Origin: Archangium sp.
GTDB taxonomy: Bacteria; Myxococcota; Myxococcia; Myxococcales; Myxococcaceae
Reading direction: 5' to 3'
NCBI GenBank assembly: GCA_030695565.1
Contig: JAUYRZ010000063.1
Location: 84,590 to 148,589 of the forward strand
Length of the DNA stretch: 64,000 bases
The notes under the pieces were generated by a model. That model was not told where the DNA came from and searched no databases. It was given only the letters and a program-made list of their open reading frames with translations. Below are positions 33,459-41,987 of this stretch, piece by piece. Made by a program: the position numbers and the translations under genes. Each line of letters begins with the position of its first letter. The first letter of the stretch is position 1.

Positions 33459-34406
33459 ATGCTGCGTGTGCGCGTGTACGACAACGGCCGCCTCCTCGAT
33501 GGTGACGAGTCGTTGCTGGCCATCCCCGGACACAAGTGGATCGACGTGCTCGAGCCCACCGAAGAAGTGCTCAACAAGCTGGGCGAACGGTACGGGCTGC
33601 ACAAGCTAGCCATCGAAGACTGCCTCCACCTCGATCAGCGCCCCAAGCTCGAGGAGTACGGCAACCACCAGTTCCTCGTGCTGCAGAGCTTCTCCACGCC
33701 CACCGAGAAGTGGACCGATCTCGAGATGCACGAGCTGCACTTCTTCGTAGGCGCCGACTGGCTCATCACGGTGCACGCCAAACAGCACATGGCGATCGAG
33801 CAGACGCACAAACGCATCGAGGCCGACCCGGCCAACACGCTGGGGCGCGGGGTCGACTTCGTGATGTACCTGCTGGCCGACGCGCTGGTCGATCGCAACT
33901 TCCCGCTGCTCGACTGCTTCAACGAGGCGCTGGAAGACCTCGAAGAGCGCATCTTCGCCAGCTACCCCACCCGCTCGATGCTGCAGGAGACCTTCGAGCT
34001 CAAGCGCGCGCTGGTGATGGTGCGCCGGGTGCTCTCCCCCCAACGCGACATCGTGGGCCTGCTCGCCCGCCGCGGCGTGCCCCAGGTGCAGGAGCGCACG
34101 GCCATCTACTTTCGCGACGTGTTCGATCACCTGGTGCGCATCTACGAGCAGCTCGAGGCGGCGCGCGACCTGGTGGGCAACGTGGTCGAGGCCTACCTCT
34201 CTCAGGTCGCCAACCGCACCAACGACATCACCAAGCAGCTGACCATCTTCGCGGCGATCTTCCTGCCGCTCTCGTTCATCGTCGGCTTCTTCGGCCAGAA
34301 CTTCGATTATCTCGGTGGGCTGGTCTTCTTCGAGATCATGATCGGCGCGGTCATCATTCTGCCGCTGGTGATGGTGCTGTGGTTCCGCCACAAGGATTGG
34401 ATCTGA
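33459..34406 (+). CDS. CorA-like divalent cation transporter with GQN in place of GMN
   Basis: 315 aa, typical CorA length. The cytoplasmic funnel is helical (KLAIEDCLHLDQRPKLEEYG; HELHFFVGADWLITVH), followed by two C-terminal membrane helices (TIFAAIFLPLSFIVGFFG and FEIMIGAVIILPLVMVLWF). The loop between them reads FFGQNFDYLGG at residues about 279-281, where CorA magnesium channels have the selectivity motif YGMNF. Family members with other residues at this place (e.g. GIN in ZntB) exist, so ion specificity cannot be assumed. It overlaps the hydrolase start (TGATG), suggesting co-translation. Confidence 0.9.
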   Translation: MLRVRVYDNGRLLDGDESLLAIPGHKWIDVLEPTEEVLNKLGERYGLHKLAIEDCLHLDQRPKLEEYGNHQFLVLQSFSTPTEKWTDLEMHELHFFVGADWLITVHAKQHMAIEQTHKRIEADPANTLGRGVDFVMYLLADALVDRNFPLLDCFNEALEDLEERIFASYPTRSMLQETFELKRALVMVRRVLSPQRDIVGLLARRGVPQVQERTAIYFRDVFDHLVRIYEQLEAARDLVGNVVEAYLSQVANRTNDITKQLTIFAAIFLPLSFIVGFFGQNFDYLGGLVFFEIMIGAVIILPLVMVLWFRHKDWI

Positions 34407-35197
34407 TGCCCACCCTCTCTCTGCAGGGCCGCCCCTCTTTCTATGAAGACCGCGGCGAAGGGGTGCCGCTGCTGCTCTTCCACGGGTTCCCGTTCTCGAG
34501 TCAGAGCTTCTGGCCGCAGCTGGCCGCGCCTCCCAAAGGGGTGCGGTTGCTGGCACCGGATCACCGGGGCTTCGGGCAGAGCGCGCCGGGGCCGGGCGTC
34601 TCGACCATGGAGGCGATGGCAGAAGACGGGCTGGCCCTGCTCGACGCCCTGGGAATTCAGAGCGCCTTGGTCGGAGGCGTCTCGATGGGTGGCTATGTGG
34701 CCATCGCCTTGACCCGGCTCGATCCGGGCCGGGTGCAGGGGCTGGTGCTCATCGACACGCAGTCGACGGCCGATGACGAAGCGGGCCGCGCGCGCCGTGA
34801 AACGACGGCGCTCGACGTCGAGAAGAACGGGGTGGCCGGCCTGGTGAGTGGGATGTTGCCCAAGCTGATGGCGGCGGGCGTGGCGCCCGAGACGAAGGCG
34901 CGGGTGGAGAAGCTGATGCTCGCGCAGTCGGCGCAGGCAGTCGCGGCGGCCTCGCGCGGCATGGCCAGCCGGATCGACGGGAAGGACATTCTCAGCCGGT
35001 TCTCCGGGCCGTGTTCGATCATCGTCGGCGCGGAAGATCAGATCACCCCGGTCGAGAAGGCGAAGCTGATGCAGTCACTGGTGGGTGGGTCGACCCTCGA
35101 GGTGATCGAGGGCGCGGGTCACTTGAGCAACCTCGAGAGGCCCGGAGAGTTCCAGGCCATCATCGAGCGCTTCGTGAACCTTACGGCTGGCAGGTGA
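34406..35197 (+). CDS. Alpha/beta hydrolase
   Basis: 263 aa, starting at an ATG that overlaps the CorA stop (TGATG). Fold motifs in order: LLLFHGFPFSSQSF (oxyanion HGFP), DHRGFGQS, nucleophile elbow GVSMGGYV (Ser), catalytic Asp in VGAEDQITP, and His in GAGHLSNLE. This is a complete serine hydrolase triad. The larger ORF that contains it in the track is an upstream out-of-frame extension of CorA. Convergent with the small lipoprotein, whose tail it overlaps by 17 bp. Substrate unknown. Confidence 0.92.
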   Translation: MPTLSLQGRPSFYEDRGEGVPLLLFHGFPFSSQSFWPQLAAPPKGVRLLAPDHRGFGQSAPGPGVSTMEAMAEDGLALLDALGIQSALVGGVSMGGYVAIALTRLDPGRVQGLVLIDTQSTADDEAGRARRETTALDVEKNGVAGLVSGMLPKLMAAGVAPETKARVEKLMLAQSAQAVAAASRGMASRIDGKDILSRFSGPCSIIVGAEDQITPVEKAKLMQSLVGGSTLEVIEGAGHLSNLERPGEFQAIIERFVNLTAGR

Positions 35198-35561
35198 CGA
35201 GGTCGCCGCTCACCGAACAGGTGCGGCAGGTGTTGGTCTTGGCCAGCTTGCCGTCACGGCACTCCAGCGTGCCCTGGCCATCGGCGGTGCACAGACCCTT
35301 GCCTTCAGCAGACGAAGCGCAGGCATCGCCTTCGGCATTGCCGGTCATGTCGCACTTCACGATGTCGCCTTCGCGCTTGCAGCCGTTCGGGCCCTTGCAG
35401 GGGAGCGAGGTCCACGTGCCGACGCGGCACTCGAGGGCGCTGGCAGCCGATTCACAGAGGAAGCCCGTCGCATTGCAGGTGTCTCCGTTCACAGGCGTGC
35501 CGCAGCCGAAGGAGAAGACGGAAAGAACAGCGACGAGGGCGAGCTGAATCTGGAGGCGCAT
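35181..35561 (-). CDS. Small Cys-rich lipoprotein
   Basis: 126 aa from the ATG at 35561; signal MRLQIQLALVAVLSVFSFGCG with the Cys after SFG. The mature part has at least ten Cys in a series of short intervals (e.g. NGDTCNATGFLCES, TNTCRTCSVSGDLVTC), pointing to a compact disulfide-rich surface protein. Its 3' end overlaps the alpha/beta hydrolase by 17 bp. Function unknown. Confidence 0.78.
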   Translation of the reverse strand: MRLQIQLALVAVLSVFSFGCGTPVNGDTCNATGFLCESAASALECRVGTWTSLPCKGPNGCKREGDIVKCDMTGNAEGDACASSAEGKGLCTADGQGTLECRDGKLAKTNTCRTCSVSGDLVTCQP

Positions 35562-35657
35562 GAGGGTCGTTGGCGAGAGGCGGCCGAGGTGCGGACTATC
35601 TTCTCCGCTGCGATCCGAGTCAAACGAAACAGCCAAAAGTGCCTCGGCGAGAGGCTG

Positions 35658-36668
35658 TCACAACGCCTCTCCAAAGAACCGCCGATAGTTCTCCCCGAGC
35701 ACCTTCTCCACCACGCGCACAGGAAGGCCGTGCTCCAGCAGCGCCGCGGTGAGCTTCGGCAAGTCGCGCACGTCTCTCATGCCCTGCGGCAGGGGAATCA
35801 TGCCGTCGAAGTCGCTGCCGAAGGCCACGCCCTCTTCCCCCATCACCTCGAGCGCATGCGCCACGTGCCGCACCACGTGTTTCATCGTGCGCCCGCCGAC
35901 GAACTGGGGCGCGAAGATGATGCCCACCACCCCGCCCTTGTCCGCGATGGCCTTGCAGACCTCATCCGACAGGTTCCGCCACAACGGCGTCGCCCCCTGC
36001 ACGCCGGCGTGACTGCAGAACACGCGCGCCTTCTTGTGAGACAGCAGGTCCGGCAGCATCGAGGGCGAGGCATGCGCGACGTCGACCAGCATGCCCACCT
36101 CACCCATCGCATCGAGCACATCGCGCCCGTGCTGAGTGAGCGGCTTGTTGCCGAACATCGGCGTCGAAGTACCGCCCAGCTCGTTGTTCGACAGATGGCT
36201 CAACGACATGAACCGCACGCCGCGTTCGTACAGCTCGGCGACGCGCTCCACCTTGCCGCCCAACGCGTGCCCGCCTTCGATGCCCAACACCGCCGACAGC
36301 TTCCCGCTGGCCAGGTTCGCCTCGAGCTGCGTCGCGGTGGCGGCGATCGACGCGTTGCCCTTCGACTCGCGGCAGTACTCCGCCAGGCGTTCGACCTGAA
36401 AGGTGCAACGGCTCCACTCGTCGGCGCGCGCGTGCCGTGGCCAGCCCTGCTTCATCGCGAAGAGCGAAAACCCATCGATCACGGGCAAGCCACGGGTCAC
36501 CACCGTGAAGCACTGAATCTTCACGCCCGCTTCTTTCAGCCGGGGAAAGTCGACGTGGCCCTGCTCGGAAGCGCAGTTCAAATCGCGGTTCCACATCAGA
36601 GAATCAGCGTGCCCGTCGGCCACCGCCACGCGGCGATGGAGTTCCCCAATGTCCACCGGCTCGGCCAT
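35658..36668 (-). CDS. Membrane-dipeptidase (M19) family protein
   Basis: 336 aa. Family zinc ligands are visible: VADGHADSL (His-x-Asp) near the N-terminus, the Glu in GIEGGHALGG, the His in VDVAHASPSM and further His in CSHAGVQG, and the Asp in GSDFDG. M19 enzymes hydrolyse dipeptides. No signal peptide is seen in the modelled N-terminus, so it is probably cytoplasmic. Divergent from thiS with 41 bp between the starts. Confidence 0.9.
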   Translation of the reverse strand: MAEPVDIGELHRRVAVADGHADSLMWNRDLNCASEQGHVDFPRLKEAGVKIQCFTVVTRGLPVIDGFSLFAMKQGWPRHARADEWSRCTFQVERLAEYCRESKGNASIAATATQLEANLASGKLSAVLGIEGGHALGGKVERVAELYERGVRFMSLSHLSNNELGGTSTPMFGNKPLTQHGRDVLDAMGEVGMLVDVAHASPSMLPDLLSHKKARVFCSHAGVQGATPLWRNLSDEVCKAIADKGGVVGIIFAPQFVGGRTMKHVVRHVAHALEVMGEEGVAFGSDFDGMIPLPQGMRDVRDLPKLTAALLEHGLPVRVVEKVLGENYRRFFGEAL

Positions 36669-36709
36669 GAGAAGTTCGTGTAGGGTGACCGGGCCAGGAA
36701 TTCAACGTC

Positions 36710-36910
36710 ATGCAGCTCCAGATCAACGGCCAACCCCGAGAACTTCCCGACGGCCTCACCGTGGCCACGCTGCTCACCTTGCTGGAGATCAAGGCGCCGC
36801 GCGTGGCGGTCGAGGTGAATGCCGAGGTGGTGGTGAAAGCACGCCACGCTCAGACCTCGTTGAAGCCCGGAGATCAGGTCGAGATCGTCACCTTCGTCGG
36901 AGGCGGATGA
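36710..36910 (+). CDS. thiS: Thiamin sulfur carrier ThiS
   Basis: 66 aa, ending in VTFVGGG; the terminal Gly-Gly is the thiocarboxylation site of ThiS. The N-terminus [15 protein letters not shown] and [11 protein letters not shown] match the beta-grasp core. It lies one base before thiG, which supports the thiamin (thiazole) role. Only 41 bp separate it from the divergent dipeptidase gene, too short for a TPP riboswitch, and none is seen. Confidence 0.95.
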   Translation: MQLQINGQPRELPDGLTVATLLTLLEIKAPRVAVEVNAEVVVKARHAQTSLKPGDQVEIVTFVGGG

Positions 36911-36911
36911 A

Positions 36912-37685
36912 ATGAAGCCCTTCACCATCGCAGACAAGACCTTCCAGAGCCGGCTGATCGTCGGCACCGGCAAGTACCCCAGCCACGCCGTGATGAAGGA
37001 ATGTCACGAGGTCTCCGGCGCCGAGATGGTGACGGTCGCGGTGCGCCGCCTCGACCTGAAGGCGAAGGGAGAAGAGTCGCTGCTGCACTGGATCGACACC
37101 AACCGCATGAAGCTGCTGCCGAACACGGCGGGTTGTTACACGGCCGACGACGCCATTCGCACCTGCCGCCTCGCGGAAGAACTCGGCCTCTCGAAGTGGG
37201 TGAAGCTCGAGGTGCTCGGCGACGAGAAGACGCTCTATCCCGACGTGGAAGAGACCCTGAAGGCGGCGCGCGTGCTGGTGAAAGAAGGTTTCACGGTGCT
37301 GCCGTACACGAGCGACGACGTGATCACCGCGCGCAAGCTGGCCGACATGGGCTGCGCGGCCGTGATGCCGCTCGCCTCGCCGATTGGTTCGGGCCTGGGC
37401 ATCCGCAATCCGCACAACATCCGGCTGATCCTCGAGACGGTGAAGGTGCCGGTGATCGTCGACGCGGGCGTGGGCACGGCCAGCGACGCGGCGATCGCTA
37501 TGGAGCTGGGCATCGACGGCATCTTGATGAACACGGCCATCGCGGCCGCCAGAGAACCCGCCCGCATGGCGCGAGCCATGAAGCTGGCGGTCGAAGCAGG
37601 CCGCGAAGCGTTCCTCGCCGGGCGCATTCCGATGAAGGCCTACGCGTCGGCCTCGAGTCCGCTGACCGGACTGGTCGGTCAGTGA
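36912..37685 (+). CDS. thiG: Thiazole synthase ThiG
   Basis: 257 aa, the usual length. It forms the thiazole phosphate of thiamin from DXP, dehydroglycine and the ThiS thiocarboxylate. Seen: [12 protein letters not shown], the Schiff-base Lys in [55 protein letters not shown] and the C-terminal [20 protein letters not shown]. No ThiO, ThiH or ThiF for the thiazole branch is in the window. Its stop overlaps the start of the downstream ThiE/TenI gene by one base pattern (GTGA). Confidence 0.96.
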   Translation: MKPFTIADKTFQSRLIVGTGKYPSHAVMKECHEVSGAEMVTVAVRRLDLKAKGEESLLHWIDTNRMKLLPNTAGCYTADDAIRTCRLAEELGLSKWVKLEVLGDEKTLYPDVEETLKAARVLVKEGFTVLPYTSDDVITARKLADMGCAAVMPLASPIGSGLGIRNPHNIRLILETVKVPVIVDAGVGTASDAAIAMELGIDGILMNTAIAAAREPARMARAMKLAVEAGREAFLAGRIPMKAYASASSPLTGLVGQ

Positions 37686-38281
37686 CCTCAGCGGCTGAGG
37701 GGCCAACGCTCCCCTTCAAGCTCATGATCATCACGGACTGGTCGATGCCCGTCCTCGAGATCCTCAAAGAGACCCTGCAAGCCGGGCCGGGAATCGCCGT
37801 GCAGCACCGCCACCCCGGCGCCACCGATCGGCAGTTCTACGAAGAAGCCGCCCGCCTGCGCGAACTCTGCGGAGAACACCCGCTCTTCATCAACGGCCGC
37901 CTCGACATCGCGCTGGCCCTCGACGCGCATCTGCACGTGACTGATCGTTCGCTTCTCCCGGCAGACGTGCGGCCGCTGCTGGGCAAACGCTGGCTGAGCG
38001 CCTCCTGCCATCCACCGCGCCACCCTACCGGCGCCGATCTGCTGCTGGTGAGCCCGGTCTTCGACCCCATCAGCAAAGCCCCCGAGCGCCCCGAGCTGGG
38101 AGCCCACGCGTTTCGCGCCTTCGCGAAGAAATCGCCCACCCCCTGCTTCGCGCTGGGAGGCATCACCATCGAGCGCATGAAAGAGCTCGGTCAGGTGTCC
38201 GGCGTCGCGGTGATTGGCGAAATCATGCACGCCACCCACCCGGCTCACGCCGCGGAAGCCCTGCTGCGCGCGCTGGAGTAG
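37682..38281 (+). CDS. ThiE/TenI-family protein (thiamin phosphate synthase or thiazole tautomerase)
   Basis: 199 aa, starting at the GTG overlapping the thiG stop. TIM-barrel pattern: [64 protein letters not shown] and [11 protein letters not shown]. The region usually reading GVHLGQEDL in ThiE is HLHVTDRSL, so key phosphate contacts differ. TenI, a thiazole tautomerase, has similar divergence. Its position after thiS-thiG fits either role. The choice between thiE and tenI cannot be settled here. Confidence 0.82.
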   Translation: MTSAAEGPTLPFKLMIITDWSMPVLEILKETLQAGPGIAVQHRHPGATDRQFYEEAARLRELCGEHPLFINGRLDIALALDAHLHVTDRSLLPADVRPLLGKRWLSASCHPPRHPTGADLLLVSPVFDPISKAPERPELGAHAFRAFAKKSPTPCFALGGITIERMKELGQVSGVAVIGEIMHATHPAHAAEALLRALE

Positions 38282-38282
38282 C

Positions 38283-39281
38283 TTGCCGCTCACTTTGAAC
38301 CCGCTCCGCCCGCTGGGCCTTGGTGAGCTGATCGATCGTTCCGTCAATTTCTGGCGGGCGAACTGGAAGCCGCTCTTCTGGTTGTTGCTCGGCTTTCAGT
38401 TGGTCGAAGGCACGCTGGTGGCGGTTTCGCAGGCCGTGACCAAGGTGCTCTTTCCGCTGGCGAGCAGCCAGGCAGCGCTCAAGCAGCCCAACGCGCAGGT
38501 CTTCACGCACATGTTCGGCTCGCTCTCGCTGCTCATGCTGGCGATCCTGGCCTCGCTCTTCGTGGCGCAAGTCGCGGGCGTCGCGGCGACACACTTCTCG
38601 TACAGCCGGCTGATCAACCAGGGCCAGCCGAACGCGAGTGACTCGTTTCGCCACGCGGCGGCGCGGCTGGGCACCATCACCGGAGCCTTCTTCTTGAGCA
38701 TGGCGTGGAGCGTGCTCGTGATGGTGTTGCTGCTCCTGCCCGCAGGCGTTCTGGGTGGCGGCGCGATGGCGCTGGGCCTCAACGATCAACGGGCCCTGGC
38801 GGCGGTGCTGGGCGTGCTCGCTGCGCTCGCCTTGATCCTGGGCACCATCGTGCTGGTGCTCTGGTTCGCCATCCGCTTCATCCTCGTCTCGCAGATCATC
38901 GCCATCGAACCCCTCGGAGCGCTGGCCACCTTCCGCCGCGCAGACGCGCTCTCTTCAGGCCGCGTCTCCGAAGGGGCAGGCGGCCTCGTGAAGCTGCGCC
39001 TGACCGTGCTGGTCACCATCGTGGGCACGGTGCTGCTGATCATGAGCGTCGTGGCCTCGATGCCCACGCTCTTCGCGGGCGCGGCGTTCGGCGCGAACTT
39101 CACGCCGGGCAACACGCTCAACGACGTGGTGCCGCTCTACGTGATGATCCCGCTGCAGTTGGTGCAGTCGGTGATGGGGGCGGTGCTCGCGCCGCTCTAC
39201 ATCGTGTTTCAGACCTTCTTCTATACGGACATGCGCGTGCGCCGCGAAGGCCTCGATCTCGAACTGGCGCTCGGCACGTGA
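38283..39281 (+). CDS. Polytopic membrane protein, hypothetical
   Basis: 332 aa from a TTG at 38283, one base after the upstream stop codon; an upstream in-frame start would lie within the ThiE/TenI gene. Six long hydrophobic segments (e.g. WLLLGFQLVEGTLVAV, LVMVLLLLPAGVLGGG, ILGTIVLVLWFAI, LVTIVGTVLLIMSVV). The N-terminus GLGELIDRSVNFWRANW resembles DUF975/glycerophosphodiester-membrane-type regions, but no family is claimed. It starts an operon with a DUF4129-like and a DUF4350-like gene. Confidence 0.78.
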   Translation: MPLTLNPLRPLGLGELIDRSVNFWRANWKPLFWLLLGFQLVEGTLVAVSQAVTKVLFPLASSQAALKQPNAQVFTHMFGSLSLLMLAILASLFVAQVAGVAATHFSYSRLINQGQPNASDSFRHAAARLGTITGAFFLSMAWSVLVMVLLLLPAGVLGGGAMALGLNDQRALAAVLGVLAALALILGTIVLVLWFAIRFILVSQIIAIEPLGALATFRRADALSSGRVSEGAGGLVKLRLTVLVTIVGTVLLIMSVVASMPTLFAGAAFGANFTPGNTLNDVVPLYVMIPLQLVQSVMGAVLAPLYIVFQTFFYTDMRVRREGLDLELALGT

Positions 39282-40000
39282 CCTGGCTCGTCGTCGCGCT
39301 GAGCCTCTCGGCGACCTGCGAGCATCCGGCCCTGGCGATGCTGCCGGAGGATCGGCAGGAGGCCGCGTGTGAACTGCTCGCGCAACCCGCGCCGGAGAAG
39401 CTGGAGCACTCCACGCTCGCCCCCATCTACGAGCGGCCCGGGTTCGAGCGCGCTCGCCTGCGGAACACCGGTGCGCTGCAGGCGTTGATGGCGCAGCTGC
39501 GCAATTGGTTCGAGAGCCTCTTCGAGTCTTCGGGTGCCGAGGCCTACTCGAACGTCACCCGGGTGGTGGTGCTGGTGCTCGCGCTGGTGATTGGTGGCGG
39601 GGTCACCTTGCGCCTGCTCAACCGGCGCCGCGCGAAGGTGCTCGCCCCCGAACGCGCGGGGACGGTGGCTGCGGCGCTGGTGCTCGATGATCCCGCCACG
39701 CACCTCTTACGTGCAGAGGCCCTGCTGGGCAGCGCGCCACGTGAGGCGATCCGCGAGGCGTTGCTCTCGTTGCTCTCGTCACTCGAACGGAAGCGCTTCG
39801 CCCGGCCCGACCGCGTGAAGACCAACCGCGAGCTGACCGAAGAGCTGCCCACCCGCGGTGCACCACCTGAGCTCATCGGGCGGGTGACGCCGCTGTTCGC
39901 GTGGTTCGATCGCGCCTTCTATTCGCTCGAGGCCGTGCCGCCCGCCGATGCGCGGCGCTTTCTCGATGACGTGCGCGCCCTCACGGAGCAGGCGTCGTGA
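39278..40000 (+). CDS. Membrane protein with a C-terminal DUF4129-like domain
   Basis: 240 aa, GTG overlapping the upstream stop (GTGA). An N-terminal signal/hydrophobic stretch (VTWLVVALSLSATC) and a later TM segment (VVVLVLALVIGGGVTLRLL) precede a C-terminal module that fits DUF4129: LLSLLSSLERKRFARPDRVKTNRELTEELP and LTPLFAWFDRAFYSLEAVPPADARRFL. This domain is often found in operons with DUF4350, MoxR and DUF58 proteins, probably a membrane secretion or assembly system. The MoxR/DUF58 genes are not adjacent here. Confidence 0.75.
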   Translation: MTWLVVALSLSATCEHPALAMLPEDRQEAACELLAQPAPEKLEHSTLAPIYERPGFERARLRNTGALQALMAQLRNWFESLFESSGAEAYSNVTRVVVLVLALVIGGGVTLRLLNRRRAKVLAPERAGTVAAALVLDDPATHLLRAEALLGSAPREAIREALLSLLSSLERKRFARPDRVKTNRELTEELPTRGAPPELIGRVTPLFAWFDRAFYSLEAVPPADARRFLDDVRALTEQAS

Positions 40001-41082
40001 AGAAGGGCCCGATCGTCCTGGGGGCGCTGGTGCTGCTGTCGATCGTGGCCAGCGTCGCGTCGCAGGATCCAGGCTCGGAGTCTCCGATCCCCAGCATCAC
40101 CAACAACGGTCCGCGCGGGCTGGGTGCGCTCGCCACGTGGCTGAAAGAGAGCGGTGTTCAGGTGATCGCGCACGACGCGCCGCTCACGCAGTTGCCTGCG
40201 GAGACGCGGGTGCTGGTGATCGCCGCGCCGTCGGGTGAAGAGATTCGGGAGGAAGAGGTGCAGTCACTCACGCACTTCGTCGAAGGTGGCGGCACGTTGA
40301 TCTATTTGATGCCACGCGCTTCTCCGCAGCCGTCGATCAATGAGTGGCTCTGGGTGCACGCAGGGCCGGTGGCGCCGCTGGTCACCGAGCCGGGGTTGGA
40401 AGACGTGGGCGGAACCACCGTGCAGGTCACCTTCGCGGCGGGATTGTTGGCCGGCGCGAAACGGCTGCGGCTCTCGGCGGATCGCATGCTCGCGGTGAGC
40501 GATGAGCACGCGGTGCCGGTGACCAGTGACGGCGCCGTGTGGTGGATGAAGCGCGGCGAGGGTGAGGTGTGGTTGGCGGCAGGGCCCGATCTCGCGGAGA
40601 ACGCGCGGCTGGAGCTGGCTGACAACGCGCTGTTCTGGTCGCACCTCGCGGGGCGGGGCCCGGTGGCGTTCGATGAGTTTCATCTGCACAGCGGCGCGAC
40701 GGTGGTGCCGGTCAACCTGCTCGTCACCGGGCTGCAGCTGGGCTTCCTGGCGGCGTTGTTTTTGTGGGCTCGTGCCACGCGGCTGGGACCGGCTCGTGAT
40801 GTGCCGGCGAGCTGGCATCGGTCGTCGCTCGAGTACGTGAAGGCGATGGCTTCGCTCACGCGCAACGCGGGCGTGGAAGCGGAGCTGGTGGTGACGTTGA
40901 AAGCGGAGTTCAGGAAACGGCTCCGCGATGAGTTGGGGATCCCACTCGAGTGGAGCTGGGAAGAGGCCGACGCGGAGCTCGCTCGGCGGGGTGTGACTGA
41001 CGCAGGGGTTTTGATAGGTGCTGCGAACGACGGCGCTTTCGTCTCGGTCTCGCAGGCTCTGGCGCGGATCGAACTTCGTTAG
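39997..41082 (+). CDS. DUF4350-like protein
   Basis: 361 aa, GTG overlapping the DUF4129-like stop. One N-terminal hydrophobic helix (GPIVLGALVLLSIVASVAS), a central alpha/beta region resembling a glutamine-amidotransferase-like fold (LGALATWLKESGVQVIAH; RVLVIAAPSGEEIREEEV; HFVEGGGTLIYLM), and a late TM helix (VNLLVTGLQLGFLAALFLWA) followed by a cytoplasmic tail. This matches the DUF4350 pattern. Last gene of the run, ending near a partial copy of the dispersed repeat. Confidence 0.78.
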   Translation: MKKGPIVLGALVLLSIVASVASQDPGSESPIPSITNNGPRGLGALATWLKESGVQVIAHDAPLTQLPAETRVLVIAAPSGEEIREEEVQSLTHFVEGGGTLIYLMPRASPQPSINEWLWVHAGPVAPLVTEPGLEDVGGTTVQVTFAAGLLAGAKRLRLSADRMLAVSDEHAVPVTSDGAVWWMKRGEGEVWLAAGPDLAENARLELADNALFWSHLAGRGPVAFDEFHLHSGATVVPVNLLVTGLQLGFLAALFLWARATRLGPARDVPASWHRSSLEYVKAMASLTRNAGVEAELVVTLKAEFRKRLRDELGIPLEWSWEEADAELARRGVTDAGVLIGAANDGAFVSVSQALARIELR

Positions 41083-41103
41083 TTGGCAGTGCCCGCGAAC
41101 CTG

Positions 41104-41119
41104 CCCCTCTCCCGGAGGG
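41104..41119. repeat. Partial copy of the dispersed repeat
   Basis: CCCCTCTCCCGGAGGG between convergent genes. A further small inverted repeat (GTCGA and TCGAC) follows. Weak copy. Confidence 0.35.
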
Positions 41120-41149
41120 CTGTCGAAGCAGTCGACTCCGCTGAGAGCG

Positions 41150-41926
41150 TCAGTCGATCTTCCGCGACCGCTTGCCGCGTTCTTCCCGGCGCAACTCTTC
41201 CAGCGCGCCGAGCTCCAGCTTCACGTCAGACACGTTCACCCGGGTGATCTGCTGCTCGGCCGAGAGTTCGTCGACCCTGTACCGCCCCACCCGGCGCGCC
41301 ACGAAGACGAGCGTCGAGAGCCCGATGAGCCCGGCGAACAAGCCGGTAATCGGAGTGCTCTTCGGCGGCGGATCCCCTGCGATCACCACCAGCACGTTCG
41401 CCGCGCCCCCCGGCCCCAACACCTTCTGCAGCCCCTCGCTGGTGGGCTTGTCTGCTTTGCCGGACAACAGACCCGGTCTGGTCAAGCGGCGAATCGGCGC
41501 CAGGTCGGCCCACATGCGCTCCTTCTCGCGCTCGTCGGCGCGCTCGAGCGTGTTGATCCACTTCAGCGTGTCTTTCGATTCGAACCGGTACATCGCCTTC
41601 ACCGGGCCGCTGCTGACGCCCAGCGCTCTGATGGGGATCCACGCGGCGATCCAGGTCGGCGACTGGGGGTACGGCTTGAGCGAGACCCCCTTCTTCCGGT
41701 TCACCAGCTTCTCGAAGTCGCCCTGATCGCTCTCCACGATCACCAGGTCCACGTCGAGCACGCACCCCTTGAGCGCGACCCAATGGGGTCCGGGGCTCGT
41801 CAGCCACTCATCGCAGCCCCCCTTGAATGGAGGGTTCTTCGGGTACACCCAGGTGCTGACCACGGAATAGACGCAGAAACCGAGCAGGGCGAGGCTCGAG
41901 ACTGCAGCGAGGACGAAGCGCGGCAC
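41150..41926 (-). CDS. Membrane protein with two TM helices, hypothetical
   Basis: 258 aa. N-terminal TM (FVLAAVSSLALLGFCVYSVV), a periplasmic-looking domain with one Cys pair (GGCDEW and KGCVLDVD), a second TM (ITGLFAGLIGLSTLVFVARRVG), and a basic cytoplasmic tail (EERGKRSRKID). No family recognised. Convergent with the DUF4350-like gene; divergent from the ccm operon with about 60 bp between starts. Confidence 0.75.
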   Translation of the reverse strand: MPRFVLAAVSSLALLGFCVYSVVSTWVYPKNPPFKGGCDEWLTSPGPHWVALKGCVLDVDLVIVESDQGDFEKLVNRKKGVSLKPYPQSPTWIAAWIPIRALGVSSGPVKAMYRFESKDTLKWINTLERADEREKERMWADLAPIRRLTRPGLLSGKADKPTSEGLQKVLGPGGAANVLVVIAGDPPPKSTPITGLFAGLIGLSTLVFVARRVGRYRVDELSAEQQITRVNVSDVKLELGALEELRREERGKRSRKID

Positions 41927-41987
41927 GCCTGAGCAGCCTACCGCAAGCCTCGACTGAGGCCATCGCTCAGCATAGAGCGAGCGGGCC

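Noticed and set aside
36669..36709. TPP riboswitch before thiS
   Set aside because: The gap is only 41 bp and contains no THI-box core.
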